10,199 nucleotides of DNA from Myxococcales bacterium (GTDB lineage Bacteria; Myxococcota_A; Polyangia; Polyangiales; Polyangiaceae), in contig JANYHY010000309.1 of NCBI GenBank assembly GCA_025362165.1, positions 1-10,199 of the forward strand. Reading direction: 5' to 3'. Positions within the stretch are counted from its first letter, which is position 1, and every line of letters starts with the position of its first letter. This document shows positions 1 through 7,003 of this stretch, in pieces. The notes beneath the pieces were generated by a model. It saw only the letters and a program-made list of their open reading frames with translations, was not told the DNA's origin and did no database searches. The position numbers and the translations under genes were made by a program.

Positions 1-451
1 CGTCCAGCCCGCGCACCGCGAGCGGCGGGAGGAGGCGCACTGCGTCTAGCGCGCTCGCCGTCTCGAGCGCGATCGCGTCGCTCGGCTGAGAGACCGCACG
101 CTCCGCGCGAACGACCACCTCGTAGAGCCTGCGCAACCACGCCGCGTGCGCCACGAGCGGGCGCCGTCCGACGATCGTCGCACGCTCCACGCTCGTGACG
201 TTCGCCTCGAGCTCGCCCATCGCCAACTCCAGGCATTTGCCAAGACGATCAGGAACAGCCTTGTTTCCAGGGCCCGCCGCAGCCTTGAGCGCCATGAGCA
301 GATCGCGCACGCGCGTGATCTCCACCTTGGGCGCAAAACCGAGGGCGGCCATCAGCGGACGCACGAGGCGCGTCATCGGCGCGCTGATCGCGTCCGGATC
401 GACCGTGAGTCGCTCGATGCGCAACCCGAGATCAAGGAGAGGTGCGCTCAT
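1..451 (-). CDS. Helical protein of unknown function downstream of the MoxR ATPase (partial, C-terminus missing)
   Basis: An open frame begins with ATG at 451-449 and stays open for 150 codons to the left edge, so its C-terminus lies outside the window. The product starts MSAPLLDLGLRIERL and is rich in Leu, Ala, Arg and Glu. It looks soluble and alpha-helical, with no signal peptide, membrane segment or recognised motif in the visible part. The start lies 6 bp after the TGA of the MoxR ATPase gene, so the two are almost certainly co-transcribed and probably translationally coupled; no strong Shine-Dalgarno sequence is visible. MoxR ATPases are commonly encoded beside a von Willebrand A (VWA) partner, as in RavA-ViaA, and ViaA has a helical N-terminal region before its VWA domain. 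A VWA domain beyond the left edge is therefore possible, but none of its metal-site (MIDAS) residues can be seen here. I am confident that the gene is real but not of its function. Confidence 0.75.
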   Translation of the reverse strand, partial: MSAPLLDLGLRIERLTVDPDAISAPMTRLVRPLMAALGFAPKVEITRVRDLLMALKAAAGPGNKAVPDRLGKCLELAMGELEANVTSVERATIVGRRPLVAHAAWLRRLYEVVVRAERAVSQPSDAIALETASALDAVRLLPPLAVRGLD

Positions 452-457
452 GTCCGC

Positions 458-3052
458 TCAGCGATCTTTGCCGAGAGTCTTCTCCCACTCGAGGTCGCCT
501 CGCTCACGCACGGCTCTCGAGATCGCAGCGGTGCTCGCCGTGTCGAGCGCTTCGAGGCGAGCCACGAGCTTGTCCATCTCGTCTGCCATCTGCGGAAACA
601 CCTCGGTCACGAGCTTGCACTCGAGCGCGGTGCGCACCAACGCCTGCTCGTCGTGCGCGACATGGAAGAATTTGGACGTCGTCCACGCTCTCACGCGGTC
701 GGGCGCCGAGCCCTCGTCCGAAGCGAGCGCCGCCCACCACCGCTCCATGAAACGCACCGCGCGCTCCAGGCGATCGGCGTCGAGCTTCGCCACCGCCGTC
801 GCGATCTCTGGCGACAGATCGCGCGCGATCTCCGCCAGCGCGCGGGCCGAGTCCTCTGGCGCGCCGGTCGTGCCGAGCGACGGCGCTAGCTTGATCGCGA
901 TCTCCAGCAACGTGAACGCGCCCGGCACGCGCTGATCCTGAGCGCGCATCTTGCGGTAAGTCGCGCGATCGAGCGGCGCCTCCGCAGTTCGCGGCGCCAT
1001 CGACGCGCTGCGCACGAGCGCCGCGGCGGTGAGCGAGAGGATGTCCTTGGGCGGCAACATCCCCTCCAAGCTCGCGGCCGACAAAATCGTGAGGAGCTGC
1101 TGCACCTGCGCGACGAGCTTCACGCGATCCGGCGCGCCGATGCGCTCGAACGCGTTCGCGACGAGCGGTCTCAAGCGTGGACCGGTCACTTGCGACTTGA
1201 GCGTGCTCGGCTTCTTCGAGATCACCGCGACGCGCGTCGCGCAAGCAGCGAGCATGTCGAGAGGCCCTGCGAGCGCGAGCACCACTGCCTCGAGTTCGTC
1301 GCCCTGCTGCGCCATCGCGGACTCGACGTCCGCGCGGAAGCCCGAGTCGATCAGCAGCGCCACGTCTGCCTCCAGCCGCTCGCACGCGCGATCCCATGCG
1401 TTGCCGCCATCGGGCTCGTCTGCGCCCTGCGACACGAGCCGCTTTCGCGTCAAGAACAGCCGCTCCGCGCGCTCGAGCACCGGCGAGACGAGCTTCATCG
1501 CATGCACGCTGTCGCGCGGCGAGCCCGCGTCGAGCGCCGCTCCGCGAGGTGTGGTGCCGAGGCGAACCGCGTCGTCGACGAGCGCGATCGCGCGTCCTCG
1601 AAGCCACCGCGCGATCGGTCGCGTCGCGCCGGCTGCGCTCTCCACTTGATCAGCGAGCGCGCCGAGCTCTTCGGCGACATCGAGCGCGTCGGCATCTCCT
1701 ATCGCGCCCGGCGCCATCATGCCCGCGCGCAGCGCCCTTGCGGACAGCTCCCCAACCGCGCCTTCGAGCAACTTGCGGCTCTCTGTCCCCGGAAGGGGCG
1801 GAGCGTCCACCTGCGTCGCGAGCTTCACGGTCGCTGCGACAAGCGCCTGCGTCGGCTGAGTCTCCATCGACGTCGCGAGCGAGCGGAGCTTGTGCGCCTC
1901 ATCGGCGACGGCGCGCGCGACCTTGCCCGACTTCTTGGTCTTCTGCGGCAAAGGCGGCGCGGGGAGCTTGGCGAGACACCGATCGAAGATCTCCCGCTCC
2001 GTCCGGATGATCGCGAGCTGCCGACGCTCGCGCGCGTCCGTCTCCTTCTTCAGGAGCAGAGCGAGCGCTTGCGGCAGCGGTCCACCGAGCAGCAAAGAGA
2101 GGCGTAAACCCGCCAGATCGCCGTGCCCCGCCTCGAGCTCTCGGTCCTTGTTGTAAAACAAGCGATCGTAGACCGTCACAGCGCGCAGCATCTTGCCGAG
2201 CCGCACGGCGGTGCGCGTCGAGAGGTAGCGCGTCGGAAGAAAGTGAGGGTCGCTCCGTTCGGCCGCGGCGAACTCCACGTCGAGAGCCCCGAGCAACTTG
2301 CTCAGCGATTCGCAAACCTGATCAGGCACGACCACGTCGTCCACCACCGCCTGCAGCACGTCGAGATCTTGGATCGTCAGATCCGCGTAGAGCGAGTTGC
2401 CCGGGCCGAGCTGCTTCTTGAGCACGCCGCCGAGGCTGAGGGGAGACGCAAAGCTCTTCGGCACGAACGAGACGAACGCGATTCGATCCACGAAGGCCAG
2501 GAGGGTCTCGCGCGAGCCTTCGAGCACCTCGGCGAGGTAGCGGTTGGTCGTCATCAGCGCGCACTCGATTCGGCCGCGCGTCGTCTTTCCGCCTTGTTTC
2601 AGCTCGCGTTCTTGCAACACGTTGAGCGTCGAGCGCAAGAGCATGTCGCGTCCGTCGAACACCTCGTCGAGGAAGGCGTGCACGCTGCCGAGCATGCCCT
2701 CATCGGTGAAGTGCTCCGTTCGACCCGTGTCCATCAGCGTCTTGAAGTTGATGGGGCCCACGAGATCCGTCTGCACGGTGCTCTCGGTGAACTGCCTCGC
2801 GTAGATGCTGGGCATGCGGCTCGACTCGTCCACCACGCGCCGAAGGACCGCAGAGGCGATCCCGCTCTTCGCGGTGCCGGGTGGCCCCGTCATCAACACG
2901 TGCTCGCGCCCCAACAACGCGAGCGCGATCTGCGCGAGCAGCTCCTCGCGCTCCACGAACGTCTTGCCGAGCTCAGCGAAGAACTCGACGAACCTCGCAC
3001 AAGCAGCCTCGAAGCGCTTTGGATCCACCTCTCCCATTGGTTGCGCGAGCAT
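458..3052 (-). CDS. RavA-type MoxR AAA+ ATPase with long C-terminal extension
   Basis: An 864-residue protein. Residues 1-330 are a MoxR/RavA AAA+ module: Walker A GPPGTAKS at 56-63, Walker B FLDE at 127-130, sensor 1 in MTTNR at 167-171, a candidate arginine finger in FVDR at 187-190, and a sensor-2-like LSTR segment at 277-280. GPPGxAKS followed by an FLDE-type Walker B is typical of the RavA branch. MoxR ATPases are chaperone-like enzymes that use ATP to mature or remodel metalloenzymes and complexes, usually with a VWA partner. E. coli RavA is about 500 residues, so the roughly 500 residues after position 360, predicted helical and unrecognised, are an unusual addition. I chose ATG 3052 because AAAGAG lies 5 bases upstream; ATG 3037, five codons later, lacks such a site. 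The frame is open to 3697, but that stretch is antisense to the acyltransferase and lacks family similarity. The next gene follows after 6 bp. The client protein is unknown. Confidence 0.92.
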   Translation of the reverse strand: MLAQPMGEVDPKRFEAACARFVEFFAELGKTFVEREELLAQIALALLGREHVLMTGPPGTAKSGIASAVLRRVVDESSRMPSIYARQFTESTVQTDLVGPINFKTLMDTGRTEHFTDEGMLGSVHAFLDEVFDGRDMLLRSTLNVLQERELKQGGKTTRGRIECALMTTNRYLAEVLEGSRETLLAFVDRIAFVSFVPKSFASPLSLGGVLKKQLGPGNSLYADLTIQDLDVLQAVVDDVVVPDQVCESLSKLLGALDVEFAAAERSDPHFLPTRYLSTRTAVRLGKMLRAVTVYDRLFYNKDRELEAGHGDLAGLRLSLLLGGPLPQALALLLKKETDARERRQLAIIRTEREIFDRCLAKLPAPPLPQKTKKSGKVARAVADEAHKLRSLATSMETQPTQALVAATVKLATQVDAPPLPGTESRKLLEGAVGELSARALRAGMMAPGAIGDADALDVAEELGALADQVESAAGATRPIARWLRGRAIALVDDAVRLGTTPRGAALDAGSPRDSVHAMKLVSPVLERAERLFLTRKRLVSQGADEPDGGNAWDRACERLEADVALLIDSGFRADVESAMAQQGDELEAVVLALAGPLDMLAACATRVAVISKKPSTLKSQVTGPRLRPLVANAFERIGAPDRVKLVAQVQQLLTILSAASLEGMLPPKDILSLTAAALVRSASMAPRTAEAPLDRATYRKMRAQDQRVPGAFTLLEIAIKLAPSLGTTGAPEDSARALAEIARDLSPEIATAVAKLDADRLERAVRFMERWWAALASDEGSAPDRVRAWTTSKFFHVAHDEQALVRTALECKLVTEVFPQMADEMDKLVARLEALDTASTAAISRAVRERGDLEWEKTLGKDR

Positions 3053-3091
3053 ACCTGCTCTTTGTCGCCGGGATCGTCTAGCGTCCGTCAG

Positions 3092-4177
3092 GTGACCGCC
3101 CCACGCCACGTGCCCGTGTTGGATGGCGTTCGTGGTGTCGCCGTCCTCGCGGTGATGGCTTTCCACCTGAGCTGGTCGCTCACAGACACGACGCCGCTCG
3201 CTCGCGCGCTCAAGCCGATCTTGTTCAAGGGTTGGATGGGCGTCGATCTGTTCTTCGTACTGTCCGGTTACCTGATCACCCTCGGCTTGATCCGACAGAG
3301 CGACGCGGCGATCGGTCTTCGCTTCCGAGACTTCTACGTGCGCCGTTCGCTGCGCATCTTTCCGTTGTATTATGCAATCATCGCGATCGGCAGCGTGATT
3401 TGCCTGCTCGTGAGCGCCTCTCCTCCGGGCGTGTCGTTCTGGCTGTACGTGCACAACTACGTGCAGGCGCGCGATCTCGACACCGAGGCGTGGACTGGTC
3501 ACCTCTGGTCGCTCGCGATCGAAGAGCAGTTCTATCTCGTGTGGCCCGCGATGATGCTGCTGTTGCCACGCGCGCGCGCGCAGGTGACGGTGGCGTTGTT
3601 GCTCGCGGGGATCTCGGCGCGTGTGTGGATCGTCTTCCGCGGCGGCATGGACGCCGAGCACGCGAGTCACTGGGTGTATCGGGTGACGTTCACTCACGCG
3701 GACGGTCTGCTCGCCGGCGCGCTCTTGGCGATTGGTGACAAGTCAATCACTTGGAGGCGGGCGCGCATGGCGGTCGTCGCGTTCGTGATCGCGCTGTACG
3801 TGATACCAAAATCGCTCTCGCGAGAGGCCCTCGCGATCTGCGCCGAACCGGTGATGCTCGCCGGTGTCTTCACGGCGGTCGTCTCGTTCGCAGTCGAGGG
3901 GACCCGTACGCCCACGCTCGCGCGGCTCTTGTCATCACGCGCGCTGCGCGAGTGTGGTCGCGTGAGCTACGGGATGTACTTGATTCACTGGCCTTTGTAC
4001 GTGCTGCTTTTGCCGACGCTGAAGCGGATGAACGAGACGCTTACCCCGTGGAGCGCGACGCTGCTTCACCTGGCGCTCGTGCCGATCGGCTCGCTCGTCG
4101 TGTTCGTGATCGCGCGCGTCAGCTACCGCTTCTTCGAGGCCCCGATCTTGTCGCTCAAGGCGCGCTTCTCGAGCTGA
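3092..4177 (+). CDS. Acyltransferase family 3 membrane protein (OafA/YrhL-like)
   Basis: A 361-residue integral membrane protein with roughly ten hydrophobic segments. Family-3 acyltransferases move acetyl or other acyl groups from the cytoplasm onto extracytoplasmic sugars or lipids such as O-antigen, exopolysaccharide or peptidoglycan. Hallmarks are LDGVRGVAVL at 10-19, the conserved histidine H25 in the first helix, GVDLFFVLSGYLI at 50-62, the basic stretch RRSLRIFP at 84-91, HLWSLAIEEQFYLVWP at 137-152, SYGMYLIHWPLY at 292-303 and the family-typical end RFFEAP at 346-351. There is no C-terminal SGNH domain, so this is the short single-domain form. The GTG at 3092 places the LDG motif about ten residues from the N-terminus, as in relatives; GTG 3110 and 3116 are possible alternatives, and none has a clear ribosome binding site. 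It is divergent from the MoxR gene (39 bp gap) and overlaps the convergent membrane-protein gene by 23 bp. The substrate cannot be told from sequence. Confidence 0.92.
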   Translation: MTAPRHVPVLDGVRGVAVLAVMAFHLSWSLTDTTPLARALKPILFKGWMGVDLFFVLSGYLITLGLIRQSDAAIGLRFRDFYVRRSLRIFPLYYAIIAIGSVICLLVSASPPGVSFWLYVHNYVQARDLDTEAWTGHLWSLAIEEQFYLVWPAMMLLLPRARAQVTVALLLAGISARVWIVFRGGMDAEHASHWVYRVTFTHADGLLAGALLAIGDKSITWRRARMAVVAFVIALYVIPKSLSREALAICAEPVMLAGVFTAVVSFAVEGTRTPTLARLLSSRALRECGRVSYGMYLIHWPLYVLLLPTLKRMNETLTPWSATLLHLALVPIGSLVVFVIARVSYRFFEAPILSLKARFSS

Positions 4178-5606
4178 CGCGCGACCACACCGTCGCCAGC
4201 TCGTCCGAGTAGGTCATCGTCCACACGCCGCTCGCGCGTAGCGCACGCTCGCCGTCCCGCTGATCGAGGCGCATCATCACGTGATCGACTTTGTACGCGT
4301 CGAGGATCGCTGGCGCGTCGAAGCGTCCCCCAACCACCGCGTCGTACTCCTCCCAAGCGCGCGCGTCGTAGAGCTGCACGCGCGTGTCGAGGAACACTTG
4401 ATCGCTGGGACACGCGTAGATCAAGTAGCTCGCGAAGCCTTGGTCGGCGAACACTCTCTCGTGCGACCCATCGCAGAGCGCGAGCGTCGCCAGGATGGGA
4501 GTCTCCGCGCTGAGGAGGCCCCCACGCGAAGCGGGCAACGGCAGCTTGGATCGCCAGAACGGCAGCGTCGCGATCGCGAGCACGATCGACGCGACGACGA
4601 TCGCGGCGTGCGTGACCGAACGCTTTGGTGCGATGGGCTCCTTGCGAGCGTTGGACTCGGCCTCCATCGCGTTCGCCAGCGGTAACAACAAAAGGAAGCC
4701 AAAATAAGGCTCGAAACGCACCGAAGCGATCGCAAGCACGCCGAACACGCCGAGCGGCAACGCTTGCGCGAAGGGCGGCATGTGCTTGCCGCGGACGCAA
4801 GCGACGAGCAAGCGTGCGCACGCGACGAAGAAGACGAGGCCGTGTGCCGTCTTGATCGAGATCGGGACGAACTCGGCGTTCGCGAGCACGCCGGTCCCGC
4901 CCGCGCGGAAGAACATCGCGACGTGCTCGTAGACTCCGCTGAAGCCCGCAGGGTTGCACCCGCACGCGACGACCCCAACGAGCCCACCCGCGGCCGTGTG
5001 CATCATCGCGCGCCGATCTCGAAGTGTGTAGAGTGCACGCAGTCGCGCCGCGCAGTGGATCGCGAGCGCGAGCAGACCGAACGCGAAGCCACCGTGGAGG
5101 TTGGTCCAAAGGGCGAAGATCGGCGCAGACCAATAGAGCGCTTTGCCTCGCCCACGCGACTGCGCCGCCATCGCCCACACGAGCGCGCCGAACAACAACA
5201 AGGAGAAGCTCTGCGGTCGCACGCCGAAGTGCCCTGCGCCCACCGCCGCCGCGATCACCGAGGCGAGCATGACGTTGGACGTCCGCAAGGGGACGCCGTC
5301 TTCGCTCACACGAGCCACTCGCCACACGAGCGCGTAGCCCAAGCTGATCGTGAGCGCGTGCAGTAAGATGACCGCGGCGAGCCCGAGGTTGCTGAACACC
5401 TCGTACAAGATGAGCTGCGCGAGCCACGGCTCGTTCACGAACCGCGCGCCGTTCGTGACGAAGCTGAACGCGTCAGTCGTCGGGATCGATCCAGTTTGAC
5501 CTATGATTTGGCCGGTTCGAACGTGCCACCAGAAATCGTGGGGCTCGATCACGCTCAGATCGAGGAGCGTGAAGAGGTGCAGCGGCAACAGAGACGCGAA
5601 CGCCAT
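4155..5606 (-). CDS. Polytopic GT-C-like membrane protein with soluble C-terminal domain, unassigned function
   Basis: A 483-residue protein with many hydrophobic helices from residue 1 to about 365, then a soluble tail of about 113 residues. Near the N-terminus, just after the first helix, are PHDFWWHVRTG (residues 22-32), IPTTDAFSF (41-49) and NEPWLAQ (58-64). Acidic residues in the first extracytoplasmic loop followed by multiple helices are characteristic of GT-C glycosyltransferases, which use lipid-linked sugars. The tail (SYLIYACPSDQVFLDTRVQLY, then a DAYKVDHVMM segment and TYSDELATVWSR) resembles the conserved C-terminal region of a widespread bacterial family usually left as hypothetical. 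ATG 5606 is preferred because GGGAG lies 10 bases upstream. GTG 5633 would add nine residues (492 in all) but has only a weak GGGA placed too close. The last 23 bp overlap the acyltransferase gene tail to tail. It is an integral membrane protein; a glycosyl-transfer role is inference from topology and motifs. Confidence 0.82.
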   Translation of the reverse strand: MAFASLLPLHLFTLLDLSVIEPHDFWWHVRTGQIIGQTGSIPTTDAFSFVTNGARFVNEPWLAQLILYEVFSNLGLAAVILLHALTISLGYALVWRVARVSEDGVPLRTSNVMLASVIAAAVGAGHFGVRPQSFSLLLFGALVWAMAAQSRGRGKALYWSAPIFALWTNLHGGFAFGLLALAIHCAARLRALYTLRDRRAMMHTAAGGLVGVVACGCNPAGFSGVYEHVAMFFRAGGTGVLANAEFVPISIKTAHGLVFFVACARLLVACVRGKHMPPFAQALPLGVFGVLAIASVRFEPYFGFLLLLPLANAMEAESNARKEPIAPKRSVTHAAIVVASIVLAIATLPFWRSKLPLPASRGGLLSAETPILATLALCDGSHERVFADQGFASYLIYACPSDQVFLDTRVQLYDARAWEEYDAVVGGRFDAPAILDAYKVDHVMMRLDQRDGERALRASGVWTMTYSDELATVWSRVSSRSAP

Positions 5607-5640
5607 GTCCCAGACGCTCCCTCGCTCGCGCACGATCCCG

Positions 5641-5662
5641 GAGCTTACTCGATACGAAGCTC
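5641..5662. repeat. Inverted repeat GAGCTT-N10-AAGCTC in the divergent intergenic region
   Basis: Six-base arms GAGCTT (5641-5646) and AAGCTC (5657-5662) are exact reverse complements separated by ten bases. The repeat sits in the 106-bp gap between the divergent membrane-protein gene and the DUF362 gene, where an operator for a dimeric regulator would be expected. A six-base match can easily arise by chance in this GC-rich context, so the role is uncertain. Confidence 0.25.
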
Positions 5663-5673
5663 GCCGCGCCGCG

Positions 5674-5702
5674 TTGTCTGACGACGCCTACCGCGCTAAA
5701 GA
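5674..5702 (+). promoter_or_regulatory. Weak sigma-70-like promoter candidate for the DUF362 gene
   Basis: TTGTCT (5674-5679) lies 17 bases before TAAAGA (5697-5702). The first matches the -35 consensus at four of six positions and the second matches the -10 consensus at three of six, so it is a weak candidate. Transcription would start around 5709, only a few bases before the ATG at 5713. The AAAGAGAG overlapping the -10 could instead be the ribosome binding site, which would place the true promoter further upstream. Confidence 0.25.
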
Positions 5703-5712
5703 GAGCCCCCGC

Positions 5713-6999
5713 ATGCCCGCCAAGTCCAAAGTCGCCATCCTTCGAACCACGCCCGCCACGGTCCTCGAGGACTACCACCGCGCGATGAACCTCGCGGGGT
5801 ACCAAGAGGTCATCGCCAAAGACGCGGACACCGCGCTCAAGGTGAACATCTCTTGGCACTTCTTCTATCCGGCTTCGTCGACCACGCCTTGGCAGCTGGA
5901 CGGCGTCATCGGCGCCATGAAGAAGGACGGCTACAAGTCCGAGCTCATTCACGCGTGCCACAACCGCACTGTGGTGATCGACGCGCACTTGGGAGAGCGA
6001 GAAAACAAGCAGATCGACGTGGTACAGGCGCACGGCCTCCGCAACGTCCACTTGTACGAAGGCGAAGAGTGGATCGACGTGCGCGACGCCGTCGGCGATC
6101 TCACCAAGAAGTTCTTGTGCCTCAACGAGGTCTACCCGAAAGGCTTCAGCATCCCGAAGCGCTTCATCGGCGAGAACATCATCCACCTGCCCACAGTCAA
6201 GACGCACATCTTCACGACCACCACGGGCGCGATGAAGAACGCGTTCGGCGGCTTGTTGAACGAGCACCGCCACTGGACTCACCCCGTCATCCACGAGACG
6301 TTGGTCGATCTCTTGATGATCCAAAAGAAGATCCACCGCGGCGTGTTTGCCGTGATGGATGGCACCTTCGTGGGCGATGGTCCGGGTCCGCGCTGCATGA
6401 TCCCGTACATCAAGAACGTGATCCTCGCGAGCGCCGATCAAGTCGCCATCGACGCGGTGGCCGCGAAGCTCATGGGCATGGACCCGATGAAAGACTGCAA
6501 GTTCATCCGCCTCGCGCACGAGCAAGGTCTCGGCTGCGGCGACGTGCGCGACATCGAGATCGTCGGCGATCTCGACGCGGCCAAAGAGAACTGGAACTTC
6601 GACGGGCCGTTCAAGAAGATGACCTTCGCCTCGCGCAACCAGCACCGCATCTATTGGGGCCCGCTGAAGAAGCCGATCGAGTGGTCGCTCAAGACTTGGC
6701 TCGCCCCGTGGGCCTACGTCGCGAGCGTCACTTACCACGACGCGTTCTGGTACCCGGTCTACGGCAAGCCGCACATCAAGGCCGCGCTCGAGAGTGATTG
6801 GGGCGCGCTGTTTCAAAACTGGGGCAACGTCCCGCGCAACGAGAAGGGCTTCCCCGCCGTCGGCGACTCGCACCCGGAGCTCGTTCGCATGGGCCTAAAG
6901 CACATGCTCGAAGCGACGCGCCTGATCGGCATGGCCGTCACCGAGAGCCCCGAGGTCCAGGCTCGTCAGCGCCGCAAATCGCTCGAGCACCGCGCCTGA
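5713..6999 (+). CDS. DUF362 domain protein (without a ferredoxin domain)
   Basis: A 428-residue soluble-looking protein with no signal peptide. The DUF362 (PF04015) signatures are in order: an N-terminal VAILRT strand at 7-12, HLPTVKTHIFTTTTGAMKNA at 158-177 followed by FGGLL, VMDGTFVGDGPGP at 214-226 and ILASADQVAIDAVAAKLMGM at 237-256. The reaction of this family is not established. Some members carry an appended 4Fe-4S ferredoxin module; here the cysteines (82, 136, 228, 262, 275) are scattered and no CxxCxxC cluster exists. The region from 290 to 428 has no recognised domain and is rich in Trp, Tyr and Lys. ATG 5713 is supported by an AGAGAG ribosome binding site about seven bases upstream and by the family's usual N-terminus. 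The frame is open back to 5503, but that stretch is antisense to the neighbouring membrane-protein gene. The gene is monocistronic as far as visible, and its stop lies 4 bp from the stop of the convergent GH13 gene. Confidence 0.9.
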   Translation: MPAKSKVAILRTTPATVLEDYHRAMNLAGYQEVIAKDADTALKVNISWHFFYPASSTTPWQLDGVIGAMKKDGYKSELIHACHNRTVVIDAHLGERENKQIDVVQAHGLRNVHLYEGEEWIDVRDAVGDLTKKFLCLNEVYPKGFSIPKRFIGENIIHLPTVKTHIFTTTTGAMKNAFGGLLNEHRHWTHPVIHETLVDLLMIQKKIHRGVFAVMDGTFVGDGPGPRCMIPYIKNVILASADQVAIDAVAAKLMGMDPMKDCKFIRLAHEQGLGCGDVRDIEIVGDLDAAKENWNFDGPFKKMTFASRNQHRIYWGPLKKPIEWSLKTWLAPWAYVASVTYHDAFWYPVYGKPHIKAALESDWGALFQNWGNVPRNEKGFPAVGDSHPELVRMGLKHMLEATRLIGMAVTESPEVQARQRRKSLEHRA

Positions 7000-7003
7000 G
7001 AGA

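Noticed and set aside
146..935. Two overlapping plus-strand open frames of about 246 codons
   Set aside because: Both are antisense to the partial helical gene and the MoxR gene, and are Arg/Ser/Ala-rich as expected of frame shadows in GC-rich DNA.
1190..2107. Plus-strand open frame of 305 codons
   Set aside because: Antisense to the MoxR C-terminal region, extremely Arg-rich and without any motif.
2123..3091. Plus-strand in-frame extension before the acyltransferase
   Set aside because: It lies opposite the conserved AAA+ core; the acyltransferase family starts right at the LDG motif, matching GTG 3092.
3053..3697. N-terminal extension of the MoxR frame (open back to 3697)
   Set aside because: It is antisense to the acyltransferase gene, low in complexity (Arg, His, Gln, Glu) and without similarity to the family; ATG 3052 has a ribosome binding site at proper spacing.
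4123..5427. Minus-strand open frame of 434 codons
   Set aside because: It overlaps the hydrophobic membrane protein in another frame and is Arg-dominated; the membrane frame has the real motifs.
5503..5712. In-frame extension of the DUF362 gene upstream of ATG 5713
   Set aside because: It would overlap the start of the divergent membrane-protein gene and adds no conserved sequence.
5473..6873. Minus-strand open frame of 466 codons opposite the DUF362 gene
   Set aside because: Its Val/Asp/His/Arg-rich composition is the mirror of the DUF362 codons; no domain or ribosome binding site was seen.
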